Assembly: GCA_963575745.1 (NCBI GenBank)
Contig: CAUYUJ010020679.1
Span: 88,458-152,457 of the forward strand
DNA length: 64,000 nucleotides
Direction: 5' to 3'
From: Prorocentrum cordatum
Lineage: Eukaryota > Sar > Dinophyceae > Prorocentrales > Prorocentraceae
The translations under genes and the position numbers were made by a program. A model generated the notes under the pieces. It searched no databases, was not told where the DNA came from, and worked only from the letters and a program-made list of their open reading frames with translations. This document shows positions 51,486 to 62,298 of the stretch, piece by piece; position 1 is the stretch's first letter; every line of letters begins with the position of its first letter.

Positions 51486-54446
51486 TTTTTTTTTGTGTTT
51501 ACGCGGGCTGGCGAGGCGCTGGTCTTCAGCGCAGCCCGTGTCAGCTACGCAGCCTGGCAACTGAGCAGCAGTGAAACGAGCACCTACCCACGGAGGCGGG
51601 CTGAGGTGTCATATAACATTGCTAAACTTGAAGACGATTCCCGAGCCCAGGAGGGCGTAGGGATAACATCATCAAGAAGCAAAATCACTGTCATCAAATT
51701 GCTGTAGCTGTATGCGTATGGCACGTGTCAATGCTTCGGCAGCGGACAACTCACATTCGGTGATCGTGGCGCCTGGCTCCAGCCAGGCCGCAGCAGCAGC
51801 GTCTCTCCAAATCAACGGTGTGTCAGCATGATAATGTAGAGAGGAAGAGGTCGGGTAGGGGGAGTATCGTGTAGAACACACTCCATGCCGAGACGCCCGT
51901 GAGGACATGTTGAGATAGCCAACCTGCATCCAGTAACCGCATGCACTGCCCTTGCTGCACACTCCCCCGTCGTACCCTCCACGACAGGCGACTACCTTCA
52001 AAGAATCTCGTTCGAAAGGATATCGATGACAATAGTTATGATGAAATGTGTGGCCATCCCTGGCCAAATGAGTAAGTTCGTCTGCTCGGGTGTTTGCTTC
52101 ACGAAATTCATGTACAAATATGTCTCTCCCAACGTTCGATGCCCGTGCTCGGTGTGAAAGGCTAAGTGCGTACATGTCATTGACACACCTGTGTACACGC
52201 TCACGATATGCACGATTATGACAACGCCAACGTCCCGTAAGCCAGCTCTGGACCAACAAAGAGTCTCCCTTGATCTCAATTCCAACTCCGTTCGACATGA
52301 TATCAAATACAGCTTCCCGTTCATTAATAATCGCCAACCGTCTTGCTTGTTTCATGTTCTCCTCCTCCGTCGCCTCCTCGTTCCTTCCAGTTCCCTCCTT
52401 ACACTCTCTCCCAACATCTCCTCCTGGTACCTGTTTCCAATTCGTGCAGAAGTACTCGAATATCTTAGGCCTACCATACGTGCGTAAAAGTGCTTCCCAT
52501 GTCTGCAGAAATGTGGCATATCCTGGTCGGAAGGTCTCCCACCACTCATCCCCATGAGTCTGTATGTACGGGTACTGCCAAGACCGCTGCCCAACACTAT
52601 CTCCTCCCGCGCGCAGCCGTTTGCCTTCAGAGGCACGCCTACGATCTCCATGACAGCGGAGACATTCAGTGAGAGCCATGCGGTGCGCTTCCCAAGTCTT
52701 GTGTGTACAAAGCAATGCCGTGCGAGAATCAACAAATGCACGTCTCGTGGTATCAGGATGTGGCTCAATCTTGCGTACAACACGTCGGCCGTCAGCGCCA
52801 TCATTTTGGTGAGAGCCGCTCGAGACCCCATCCTCACAACTTACTCCTGAACCTGGGCCTGTCCACCGGGGAGGCCCAGGATTTGTGAAGTCAAAATTGC
52901 CGTAGGCCGTGCTTACCGAATGCGCGACGCTCCAACTCTTCCACGCCACGATCTGGACGATGCTAGGAAATCCCAGCGAGCAGAAAGAAGCCCTCGCTGT
53001 GTCAAGCATATGTGGCTTCCAGACCTCCCATCTCTGTCCCGCAGGCTTCCTTCGACAATGCATGGCCAGCAGGCATCTGCCCTCAAAGGTATGCAGCAAT
53101 CGAACACCTTCAGGGTCCAGCGTACATGTATCCAATCCGTATGCTAATACACTCTGTACCAGGCTCTGATACCGACGATACCGCTTACGAAGAGGGAGAG
53201 CACGACAACGATAATACTTAGCTTGCCCATAAAACGCGCGCCGTGCACACTCAACCCGAAATTGTATGTCCTCGTGCGTGCCCCCATACTGCTGCGAGAC
53301 GATCGTTCCCAACACATTCAGCTGAGAGACTGACTTGAACGGGACCTGCACCCCCTGGATATCAGCGAAGAAAGTAGTGGTATCGCGGTCGCCCACCACC
53401 ATCGATTCAAGTGAATCTGACTTCCACTCTAGTCCCCATGTACGTAAAGCGTGAGTGAGTGTGTTGATCATCAGCTGCATCTGAGCCGATGTACTGGCCA
53501 CGAGATATATATTATCTGCCCAAATCGCATGATTGTAAACATGTGCGCGCGTCATGTCGTGCATGTTGCTGTACGGGATCTCCACACCTATACGTTCATT
53601 ATCCCACCTCTGTATGACCTCCGCCCACATGGCCAACACAACCAAATTAAAGCACAGGGGAGACTCGGTACCCCCCGTTCTGAGAGATCGATCCCATCGT
53701 ACCCCACCTAACTCCAGGCCCTCGAACGTGAGCGTGCCCGTCGTGTCAGTTAAGGGCTCGATCAGAGCATATTGTAGCTGTACAGGTATGTTAAGCATGT
53801 GCATCGCGCGTGCCAAAGTAGTGAGCTTAACATGGTCGAAGGCTCGTGCTATATCACATGAACAGAAGAACGCTTTTCTATCTTTCCCCCAAACACTCGC
53901 ATGCTGTGAGATGGCCTTAAGGGGTCCCGCTACTTCCCACGTCCTCCGATCCTGTGCGAAACCATACAAGCCCAATCGCCCCATGTACTGTTCAGCATGC
54001 CTCTCGATAAGGATAGTAACACAGGTGAGGTACCATTTTCCCAACGTGTTCTGTACAACTAGATTGCGTGTTTGTGTGAGCGAATCAAGATTCATCAGCT
54101 TGGGCATCAGCGTGATGAGTACCTCTCTCCAGCAGTCAGGTGACCGACGATCACCTTGAAAGATATCTCGAAACACATGGAAAATCTGGCGAACAGCTCG
54201 CCACGCCAAAGCCTTCAAGAGCTCCACGCTGACCCCATCTGGGCCGCAGCTCTTGCCAGATCGCAATCGTGCACGTGCTTCGTTCACCACCCCCATCGTG
54301 AGCTGCATGCGCATGTCGTGCATCGTACTGCTGCTGCTGTGTGCCCTAGCTGCTCGTGCACGTCGCCGTAAGTCAGATACCAGCTCGCTGTTCCTCATCC
54401 TCTCCTCCTCGCTCGTCATCGTGTTCAAGCTGTGCTGCTTCATCCA
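51486..54446 (-). mobile_element. RT element copy 2, 5'-truncated, inserted in hairpin loop
   Basis: On the plus strand it starts with T(9)G after GTCAACCAGG, so the minus-strand 3' end is CAAAAAAAAA. It ends at 54446, where satellite resumes with GAGCTCTTTTCTTG, the normal type C post-hairpin sequence. About 20 bp of target are missing (TTACCGCCGGGCACCTCGTA in the intact type C copy at 54670). The 3' untranslated part is about 185 bp. The insertion point relative to the hairpin is the same as for copy 1. Confidence 0.85.
51672..54446 (-). CDS. reverse transcriptase with permuted RNase H motifs, open but 5'-truncated
   Basis: The element contributes about 924 codons with no stop; the frame extends into satellite to 54656. 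The first element Met is at 54443. RT: LRSGKSCGPDGVSVELLKAL, LITLMPK, TRNLVVQNTLGKWY, motif A CSCDIARAFDHV (about 53853), motif B RTGGTESPLCF, motif C AIWADNIYLV (GAT AAT at 53516-53511), motif D LRTWGLEWKSDSLESMVV. A thumb and linker with MHCRRKPAGQRWEVWKPH follow. RNase H motifs then appear as EIKGDSLLVQSW (about 52265), VHEFREANTRADELTHLA (about 52110-52070), GGYDGGVCSKGSACGYW (about 51975) and ECELSAAEALTRAI (about 51745). All five catalytic-type residues (D, H, D, D, E) are present, but in permuted order. No endonuclease is encoded in this truncated copy. It is homologous to 26262-28943. Confidence 0.85.
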   Translation of the reverse strand, partial: WMKQHSLNTMTSEEERMRNSELVSDLRRRARAARAHSSSSTMHDMRMQLTMGVVNEARARLRSGKSCGPDGVSVELLKALAWRAVRQIFHVFRDIFQGDRRSPDCWREVLITLMPKLMNLDSLTQTRNLVVQNTLGKWYLTCVTILIERHAEQYMGRLGLYGFAQDRRTWEVAGPLKAISQHASVWGKDRKAFFCSCDIARAFDHVKLTTLARAMHMLNIPVQLQYALIEPLTDTTGTLTFEGLELGGVRWDRSLRTGGTESPLCFNLVVLAMWAEVIQRWDNERIGVEIPYSNMHDMTRAHVYNHAIWADNIYLVASTSAQMQLMINTLTHALRTWGLEWKSDSLESMVVGDRDTTTFFADIQGVQVPFKSVSQLNVLGTIVSQQYGGTHEDIQFRVECARRAFYGQAKYYRCRALPLRKRYRRYQSLVQSVLAYGLDTCTLDPEGVRLLHTFEGRCLLAMHCRRKPAGQRWEVWKPHMLDTARASFCSLGFPSIVQIVAWKSWSVAHSVSTAYGNFDFTNPGPPRWTGPGSGVSCEDGVSSGSHQNDGADGRRVVRKIEPHPDTTRRAFVDSRTALLCTHKTWEAHRMALTECLRCHGDRRRASEGKRLRAGGDSVGQRSWQYPYIQTHGDEWWETFRPGYATFLQTWEALLRTYGRPKIFEYFCTNWKQVPGGDVGRECKEGTGRNEEATEEENMKQARRLAIINEREAVFDIMSNGVGIEIKGDSLLVQSWLTGRWRCHNRAYRERVHRCVNDMYALSLSHRARASNVGRDIFVHEFREANTRADELTHLARDGHTFHHNYCHRYPFERDSLKVVACRGGYDGGVCSKGSACGYWMQVGYLNMSSRASRHGVCSTRYSPYPTSSSLHYHADTPLIWRDAAAAAWLEPGATITECELSAAEALTRAIRIQLQQFDDSDFAS

Positions 54447-55358
54447 GAGCTCTTTTCTTGTACAGCGATCCTCGGAAATTATGAAGGCAGCTTCTAAAGC
54501 GAGAGGCGAAAAATTCAAAATATTACGATTTTTCGGTCTCCATCCAAAAGCGGTTCCTGCAAGTCTTTTGATAGTAATATTGCAGCTACGGACCTGAAAA
54601 TTTGACTGGCAGACGCGGCATAATCCACTACACGTGAGAAAAATCTGATTTATCAAAATGAATTGTCAAATGGGAACCGGCGGTAAACCGTCAACCAGGT
54701 TACCGCCGGGCACCTCGTAGAGCTCTTTTCTTGCACAGCGCTACTCGGAAAGATGAAGGAAGTTTCTAAAGCGAGAGCCGAGAAATTCGAAAAATTTCGA
54801 TTTTTCAGTTTCCATCCAGAAGCAGTTCCTGCAAGTCTTTCGATAGTGATATTGCAGCTACAGACCTGAAAATTTAACTGGCAGACGCGGCATAACCCAG
54901 TACACGTGAGAAAAATCTGGTTTGTCAAAATGAATTGTCAAATATCTTTCAAATCTTACCAAAACCGACCCAAAGTCACCACTTTGTCTCTTAAGACCGG
55001 GTCGGCCAACTAGCTCCACCCCGCGCCGGAATTCCTCTAGCTCAACGATGCCGATGAGCTCTACGAGGTATATCTTTCAAATCTTACCAAAACCGACCCA
55101 AAGTCATCACTTTGTCTCTTAAGGCCGGGTCGACCAACTAGCTCCAGCCCGCGCCGGAATTCCTCTAGCTCATCGATGCCGATGAGCTCTACGAAGTACG
55201 AGTTACTTGTAAGCGTCCAAAACCCGGACTGGCGCCGGCGGTGAACCGTCAACCTGGTCACCTCCGGGAACCTCGTAGAGCTCATATTCACGCGTAAGAG
55301 TGCTCGAGATCGAAAGAGAGAGCTTCTGGAAGCATTTCTCTTGGGAAAAAAAAAAAAG

Positions 55359-55432
<74 letters not shown>

Positions 55433-55725
55433 GTCTCGACATGAAGATGGTTCCTCCAAGTGTTTTGATAGTAAAAGTGCGCCTACAGAGCTCATACCAA
55501 GACAGAGGGGCCCTCATAATCATTTACAAGTGCGAAAAATCTGCTTTCTTAAAATGAATTGTCAAATATCTTTCAAAAATTTGCAAAACCACACAAAAGT
55601 TATCACTTTGTCCTTTCTGGCCGGGTCGACCAACTAGCTCCACCCCACGCCGGAATTCCTCTAGCTCATCGATGCCGAAGAGCTCTACGAGGTACTTGTA
55701 AGCGTCCACTTGTCTGCGTCCAAAA
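54447..55725 (+). repeat. type C and B modules, hairpins at 54670 (C) and 55231 (B)
   Basis: The type C body (TTTTTCGGTCTCCATCCA, GATAGTAATATTGCAGCTACG) appears twice, before and after the 54670 hairpin, so the RT element sits in one of two tandem type C copies. Closing motifs GATGAGCTCTACGAGGTA are at about 55051 and 55180. The type B hairpin right arm is mutated (TCACCTCCGG). Confidence 0.75.
55347..55431 (+). repeat. poly(A) expansion in type B leader
   Basis: About 85 bases of A with one or two G, replacing the short GAAAAA run that other type B modules carry after GCATTTCTC. Read on the minus strand it gives a poly-Phe frame that is not a gene. Confidence 0.9.
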
Positions 55726-56076
55726 CCCGGATAGCGAAGCCAAGCGCGGAACGCCGCACGGGGACCTCTGCCAGGCCGCCTGAAACGATGCGCGGGACGC
55801 TGGAAAACCTCGCAGGAGACGCTTGCAAGGGCGCTTTTTACGATGCGTGGGGCCCTGCAAAGCGCGCCAGGAAGATCTGCCTAGGAGCCTGGAAGAACTG
55901 CCGAAGCTCTTCCGAAGCTCTGCCGAAGCGCTTCGCGCACCCTGGAGCCACGCGTATTGGGAAACGCTAGGAAGCCACGCTCCCGGACACGCTGCGAACT
56001 CCGGCAACCCGCTGCGGGGATCGTGGACCGGCGGAGGTGGGCGTGTGCTCCTCACCACCCACCGCCGGCTTCTTAC
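55726..56076. repeat. GC-rich repeat family, copy 1
   Basis: Unlike the satellite, this is GC-rich with CAAAACCCGGA, GCTTGCAAGGGCGC, CGGACACGCTGCGAACTCC and GGATCGTGGACCGGCGG. It begins after GCGTCCAAAACCCGG, a phrase also at 55214-55228 and 56804-56818, so the border may be a fixed junction. No convincing protein. Confidence 0.6.
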
Positions 56077-56510
56077 TGGCGCCGGCGGTGAACCGTCAAC
56101 CTGGTCACCGCCGGGAACCTCGTAGAGCTCCTCTCACTAGCAAGAGTGCAGAGAATCGACACAGAATCAAAAGATAGAGATTTCTCGGAAGTCTTAAAAT
56201 TCGATTTTTTTCGATGTTAATATTCGCTCAGTTCCCGGAAGTCAGCTCATGCGAAAATGCATCGACAGAGCTGAGCTGCTGTCAGAGAGGAGTTCATATG
56301 CCAATGCTCGGCGTAAAAATCTGCCTTTTCAAAATAAATGGTCAAATATCTTTCAAATTTTCGCAAAACCACCCAAAAGTTGTCACATTGTCCGCCTCGG
56401 CCGGCTGGGCCAACTAGCTCCACCCCGCGCCGGAATTCCTCCAGCTCATCGATGCCGAAGAGCTCAACGAGGTATTCCTCTAGCTCATCGATGCCGAAGA
56501 GCTCTACGAG
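56077..56510 (+). repeat. type B module, hairpin at 56077
   Basis: Intact hairpin GGCGGTGAACC ... TCACCGCC. The body is the variant with AATTCGATTTTTTTCGATGTT. It closes with GATGCCGAAGAGCTCAACGAGG and a second GATGCCGAAGAGCTCTACG. Confidence 0.75.
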
Positions 56511-57312
56511 GTTAGAGAATCTCGGAAACGGGAATTCGTTTTTGGAGAGCTTTGGCGGGGCCCCCAGGGGCGCTGCGCAGACCCGCCCGAAACACTTCCA
56601 TGCGTGCCTGCAAGCATGCAAGCACGCTTGGAAGCTTGCCGGAATCCCTCCCGGACACGTTGCCGGGTCGGCTCAGTTGCTGCCAGGCCTGTAGATCGCC
56701 GTGGAGGAGCTTCCGGCAGGCACCAGCACCGTCCGGTTTCCACTCCTAACCCATTTAGCTTTTTAGCGAGCTCTCCGGGAACTTCGTAGCGTCCACTTGG
56801 CAGCGTCCAAAACCCGGAGAGCGAAGAACCTCTGGGACGGAGCATTTTTTCGTGGAGAGCTTTGGGGGGCTTCCCAGAAACGCTTTCTGAAGCGCTGCCA
56901 GGAAAGCTTCCACGCGTGCTTGCACGCGTGCAGGCACGCGTGGACGCGCGTTGGAAGCGTCCCGAACCCGCTGCCGGGTCGAGCGAGTTGCTGCGAGGAT
57001 CGTAGAACGGCGGAGATGGGCTGCTGGCAGGCACTACCACCGTCGGGCTTCTTATCTAAAACCCTCTAGCTCCCAGAGAGCTCTCCGAGAAAAACCCGAA
57101 GAGCGAAGGAACCGTCGGGGAGGGAGACTCTTGGGAAGCCCCCCTGCAGCGTTTCGGAAGGGCCGCCGGGAACGTTTCGACACGTGCCTGCACGCATGCA
57201 GGCACACGTGGACAGCGCCCCCGAACCCGCTGCCGGCACGGGCAACTTTCTGCGGGGAACGTGAGGCGCCGTGGAGGAGCTGCTGGCAGGCACATCACCG
57301 TCCGGTTTCTAA
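56511..57312. repeat. GC-rich repeat family, three tandem copies with nested palindromes
   Basis: Three related blocks (about 56515-56760, 56800-57060, 57090-57310) share GAGAGCTTTGGnGGGGC, a palindromic core such as TGCACGCGTGCAGGCACGCGTGG, then CCGAACCCGCTGCCGGG, TTGCTGCnAGG and GCTGCTGGCAGGCAC, ending TCTAAAACCCTCTAGCTCCC-like sequence. A fourth relative lies at 50041-50300. Minus-strand Ser/Pro-rich frames exist but are not conserved between copies. Confidence 0.65.
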
Positions 57313-58837
57313 CTGGCGCCGGCGGTAAACCGTTAACCTGGTCACCGCCGGGAACCTCGCACAGCTCCTACGCGCGTAAATGTGCTCAGCATTAAAAGAG
57401 AGGCCTTCTGGAAGTATTTCTCAAGACAGAGAAAACATGATTTTTTGTTATGTCGACATAAAGTTGGTTCCGCCAAGTGTTTCGATAGTAAAAGTGCATA
57501 TAGAGAGCTCATATTAAGACGCAGAGGCCCTCATACTCGTCTACAGGTGCGAAAAATCTGCTTTCTGAAAATAAATGGTCAAATATCTTTCAAAAATCGC
57601 AAAACCACCCAAAAGTTACCACACTGGGCGCCGGCGGTAAACCGTCAACCTTCCTTACCGCCGGGGGACTCGTAGAGCTTCCTGACAGTATATACTGTGG
57701 AAAAACCCTCCAAAGAACGATTGTTTTTTCAGCCCAAGCGATTTGAGACCTCTCAAGATGACTCTAACCAAAAAACAAACAGTTTCGCAACCCAGTTCGA
57801 GTATCGAACCGAGTTCAGACCTCTGAATGCGACAGGCGGGCGCGTCTGATGTCTGTGAATCCACTTATGTGATTCCCAGCCCTGCAGCTCCCCTATAGCC
57901 CGAGTTAAGTGCAGAAAACCGACAGTATCGACTCGAATAATAGAATAGTTTCGCGGACTTCGTTCCAGCAGTAGACCGAGTTCCGAGCTCTGGAATCGAC
58001 CAACAGACGCGCCTGATGTGTGCAAATCGATTTCTGTGAGCCGCAGCACTGTAGCCCTCCCCAGCACGAGTTGAGTGCAGGAAATTGAGAGCACTTCTCA
58101 AGATGATTCGGACAATACGAATAGTTTCGCAAACCTAGCTCGGGCAGCAGGCCGAGTTCAGAGCTCTCGGTCCAATAGAGAAACGCGAATGATGATTTCT
58201 CATCGATGTCTGTCACAATCGGCCATGTAGCTGTCCTACAGCTCGCGTTAAGTACAGAAAATCGAGAGCGTCTGTCAAGACGATTCGAATAATACGAATA
58301 GCTTTGCAGACCTAGCTCGGCTAGCAGACCGAGCTCAGACCTCTGGATTCAACAGGCGAACGCGCCTGATGATTCTGAATGCGATAGGTGTGCTTGCCAG
58401 CTCTGTAGCTGCCCTACAGCTCGAGTTAAGTGCAGAAAAGCGAGAGCGTTTGTCAAGACGACTCGAATAATACGAATAGGTTTACGGACCTAGCTCGACT
58501 AGCAAACCGAGTTCAGACCTCTAGATTCAACAGGCGAACGCGCCTGATGGTTCTGAATGCGATAGGCGTGCTTACCAGCTCTGTAGCTGCCGCACAGCTC
58601 GAGTTAAGAACAAAATACCAACAACGCGTGTCAAGATAACTCGAAACGGCTGTTCCCGCCGGGACGCTTTTTTGGCAGTAAAATGTACCCGACCGAGCTG
58701 AAATCAAGATGGCGAGCGGGAATAAGATCGAATATCACGGGAAAAAATACTAGAGCACAAACGAATTGTTGAATTTCGAGAACAAAAGTTCAACCGACCA
58801 AAAGTCACCAAAAAGGTTCGTCGAGATTTTCTTGCCA
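57313..58837 (+). repeat. modules with hairpins at 57313 (B) and 57627 (A)
   Basis: The 57313 hairpin is a hybrid (GGCGGTAAACCGTTAACCTGGTCACCGCC). Type A is followed by about five monomers and an end segment (58630-58837). No gene. Confidence 0.75.
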
Positions 58838-60201
58838 ACTGGGCGCCGGCGGTAAACCGTCGACCTTTCTTACCGCCGGGGGACTCGTAGAGCTTCCTGA
58901 CAATATATAATGTGGAAAAAATTACGACTTGTTTTTCAGCTCAAGCGATTATAGACCTCTCAAGATGACTCTAACAAAACAAACGAACAGTTTTCCAATC
59001 GAGCTCGAGTATGAAACCGAGTTCAGACCTCTGAATGCGACAGGCGGACGCGTCTGATGTCTGCGGATCGATTCCTGTGATTACCAGCTCTGCAGCCCCC
59101 CATACAGCCTGAGTTAAGTGCAGAAAACCGAGAGTACCTCTCAGGATGACTCGAATAGTACAACAGTTTCGCGGATCTCGTTCGAGCAGCAGACCGAGTT
59201 CCGAGCTCTCGGTTCGACGAACCGACGCGCCTGATGTCTCGAAATCGATTCCTGTGACCAGCAGCACTGTAGCCCTCCCCAGCACGATTTAAGTACAGAA
59301 AACCGAGAGCACTTCTCAAGACGACTCGAACAATACCAATAGGTTCGCGAACCTAGCTCGGGGAGCAGGCCGAGTTCGGAGCTCTTGATTCAACAGACGA
59401 ACGCGCCTGATAATTCTCAATCGATTTCTGTGATTATCAGCTCTGTGGCTGCCCTACAGATCGAGTTAAGTACGAAAAACCGAGAGCGTCTGCTACAATG
59501 ACTCGAATAATGCGAATAGGTTTACGAGCCTAGCTCGGCTAGCAGACCGAGTTCAGACCTCTGGGTTCAACAGGCGAACGCGCCTGGTCATTCTGAATGC
59601 ATTAGCTGCGCTGACCAGCTCTAAAGTTGTCCTGAGTCATCTTGAGAAGACGAGAGCGCGTATCAAAATGACTCGAAACGGCCGTTCCCGCCCGTGTGTT
59701 TTTTGGCCTTCAAAGTTGCCCGATCGAGCTGAGATCAAGATTGCGAGCGGGAATAAGATCGAATATCATGGGAAAAAATACTAGAGCTCTAACGAATGTT
59801 CAAATTTCGAGAACAAAAATTTCAACCGACCAAAGTCAGCAAAAGGTCCGTCGAGATTTTTCTTGCCAACTAGCTCTCCAGCTCCCCGGAACTGGCGCCG
59901 GCGGTGAACCGTCAACCTGGTCACCGCCGGGAACCTCGTAGAGCTCCTTTCACGCGTAAGAGTGCTTAGAGTCGAAAGAGAGAGCTTCTGGAAGCATTTC
60001 TCGAAAAAGTGAAACATTGATTTTTTTCGTGTCGACATGAAGTTGGTTCCGCCAAGTGTTTTGATAGTAAAAAAGCGCCTACAGAGCTCATACTAAGACA
60101 GAGAGGCCCTCATAGTCGTTTACAGGTGCGAAAAATCTCCTTTCTCAAAATGAATTGTCAAATATCTTTCAAAAAATTGCAAAACCACCCAAAAGTTAAC
60201 A
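58838..60201 (+). repeat. modules with hairpins at 58838 (A) and 59891 (B)
   Basis: The type A module closely resembles that at 50459 (same leader losses and monomer order), with an end segment at 59680-59885. The type B module without monomers follows to 60201. Confidence 0.75.
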
Positions 60202-62298
60202 CTGGGCGCCGGCGGTAAACCGTCAACCTTTGTTACCGCCGGGGGACTCGTAGAGCTTCCTGACAACATATAATGTCGAAGAAAATTGCAGAGAACGAAT
60301 AGTTGTTCAGCCCAACTCGAGTATCAGACCAAGTTCGGACCTCTGAATGCGACAGACAGACGCGTCTGATGTCTCCGAATCGATTTCTGCGCCCTGCAGC
60401 CCCCCTACAGCCCGAGCTGAGAGCAGAACGCCAACAGTAACTCTCAAGATGACTCGAAGAATACGAACAGTTTCGTGATTCTAGATCGCGCAGCAGACCG
60501 AGTTCAGAGCTCTGGATTCAACAGGCGGGCGCGCCTGATTATTCTGAGTGCGATAAGTGTGCTTGCCAGCACTGTAGCTGCCCTGCAGCTCGAGTTAAGT
60601 AGAAAATACCGAGAACGGGTATCAAGTTGACTCGAATAATACGAATAGGTTTGCGGACCTAGCTCGGCTAGCAGACCGAGTTCAGACTTATGGATTCAAC
60701 AGGCGAACGCGCCTGATGATTCTGAGTGCGATAGCTGTGCTTACCCTGAAGCTCGAGTTCAAGAGAAAATGCCGACAACACGTATCAAGTTCACTCGAAT
60801 AATACGAATAGGCTTGCGGACCTAGCTCGGCTAGCAGACCGAGTTCAGACCTATGGAGTCAAAAGGCGAACGCGCCTGATCATTCTGAGTGCGATAGCTG
60901 TGCTTATCAGCTCTGTAGCTGCCCTACAGCTCGAGTTAAGTAGAAAATACCGACAGCGCGTATCAAAATAACTCGAAACGGCCGTTCCCGCCACAGTGCT
61001 TTTTGGCCTTCAAAGTTACCCGATCGAGCTGAGATCAAGATGGCGAGCGGGAATAAGATCGAATATCACGGGAAAAAATACTAGAGCTCTAACGAATTGT
61101 CAAATTTCGAGAACAAAATTTTCAACCGACCAAAAGTCAGCAAAAGTTCTGTCGAGATTTTTCTTGCCAACTAGCTCTCCAGCGCGCCGGAATTACTGTT
61201 AGCTTCCAGCTATAACTAGCTGAGGGAAGCTCTACGAGTTACTTTGCCTTTTCTGGCCGGGTCGACCAACTGGGCGCCGGCGGTAAACCGTCAACCTTTG
61301 TTACCGCCGGGGGACTCGTAGAGCTTCCTGACAACATATACTGTCAGAAAAAATTGCAGAGAACGAATAGTTTTTGAGCCCAACTCGAGTATCAGACCGA
61401 GTTCAGACCTCTGAATGCGACAGACGGACGCGTCTGATGTCTCCGAATCGATTCCTGTGATTACCAGCCCTGCAGCCTCCCTACAGCCCGAATTAAGTGC
61501 AGAACGCCGACAGTAGCTCTCAAGATGACTGGAAGAATGCGAACAGTTTCGTGATTCTGGATCGCGCAACAGACTGAGTTCAGAGCTCTAGATTGAACAG
61601 GCGAACGCGCCTGATGATTCTGAGTACTATAGCTGCCCTACAGCTCGAGTTAAGTAGAAAATACCGACAACGCGTAACAAGTGGACTCGAATAATACGAA
61701 TAGGTTTGCGGACCTAGCTCGGCTAGCAGACCGAGTTTAGACCTATGGATTCAACAGGCGAACGCGTCTGATCATTCTGAGTGCGATACGAGTGCTTACC
61801 AGCACTGTAGCTGCCCTACAGCTCGAGTTAAGTAGAAAATACCGACAACGCGTATCAAGTTGACTCGAATAATACAAAAAGGTTTGCGGACCTAGCTCGG
61901 CTGACAGACCGAGTTCAGACCTCTGGATTCCACATGCGAACGCGCCTGATCATTCTGCATGCATTAGCTGTACTTACCAGCCTGTGGCTGCCCTGGAGCT
62001 CGAGTTATGTTCAGAAAACCGACAGCGCGTATCAAGATGACTCGAAACGGCCGTCCCCGCCACCGTGCTTTTTGGCCTTCAAAGTTACCCGATCGAGCTG
62101 AGATCAAGATGGCGAGCGGGAATAAGATCGAATATCACGGGAAAAAATACTAGAGCTCCAACGAATTGTCAAATTTCGAGAACGAAATTTTCAACCGAGC
62201 AAAAGTCAGCAAAATTTCCGTCGAGATTTTTCTTGCCAACTAGATCTCTAGCGCGCCGGAATTACTCTTAGCTTCCAGCTATAACTTGCTAAGGGAAA
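60202..62298 (+). repeat. modules with hairpins at 60202 (A) and 61269 (A)
   Basis: Each has a type A leader, four to five monomers of a subfamily with GAGTTAAGTAGAAAATACCG, and an end segment (60990-61245; 62070-62298). The two modules are close relatives of each other and of 63293-64000. Confidence 0.75.

Noticed and set aside
55203-55557. Poly-Phe / poly-Lys frames
   Set aside because: Produced by the 85-base A run inside a type B leader.
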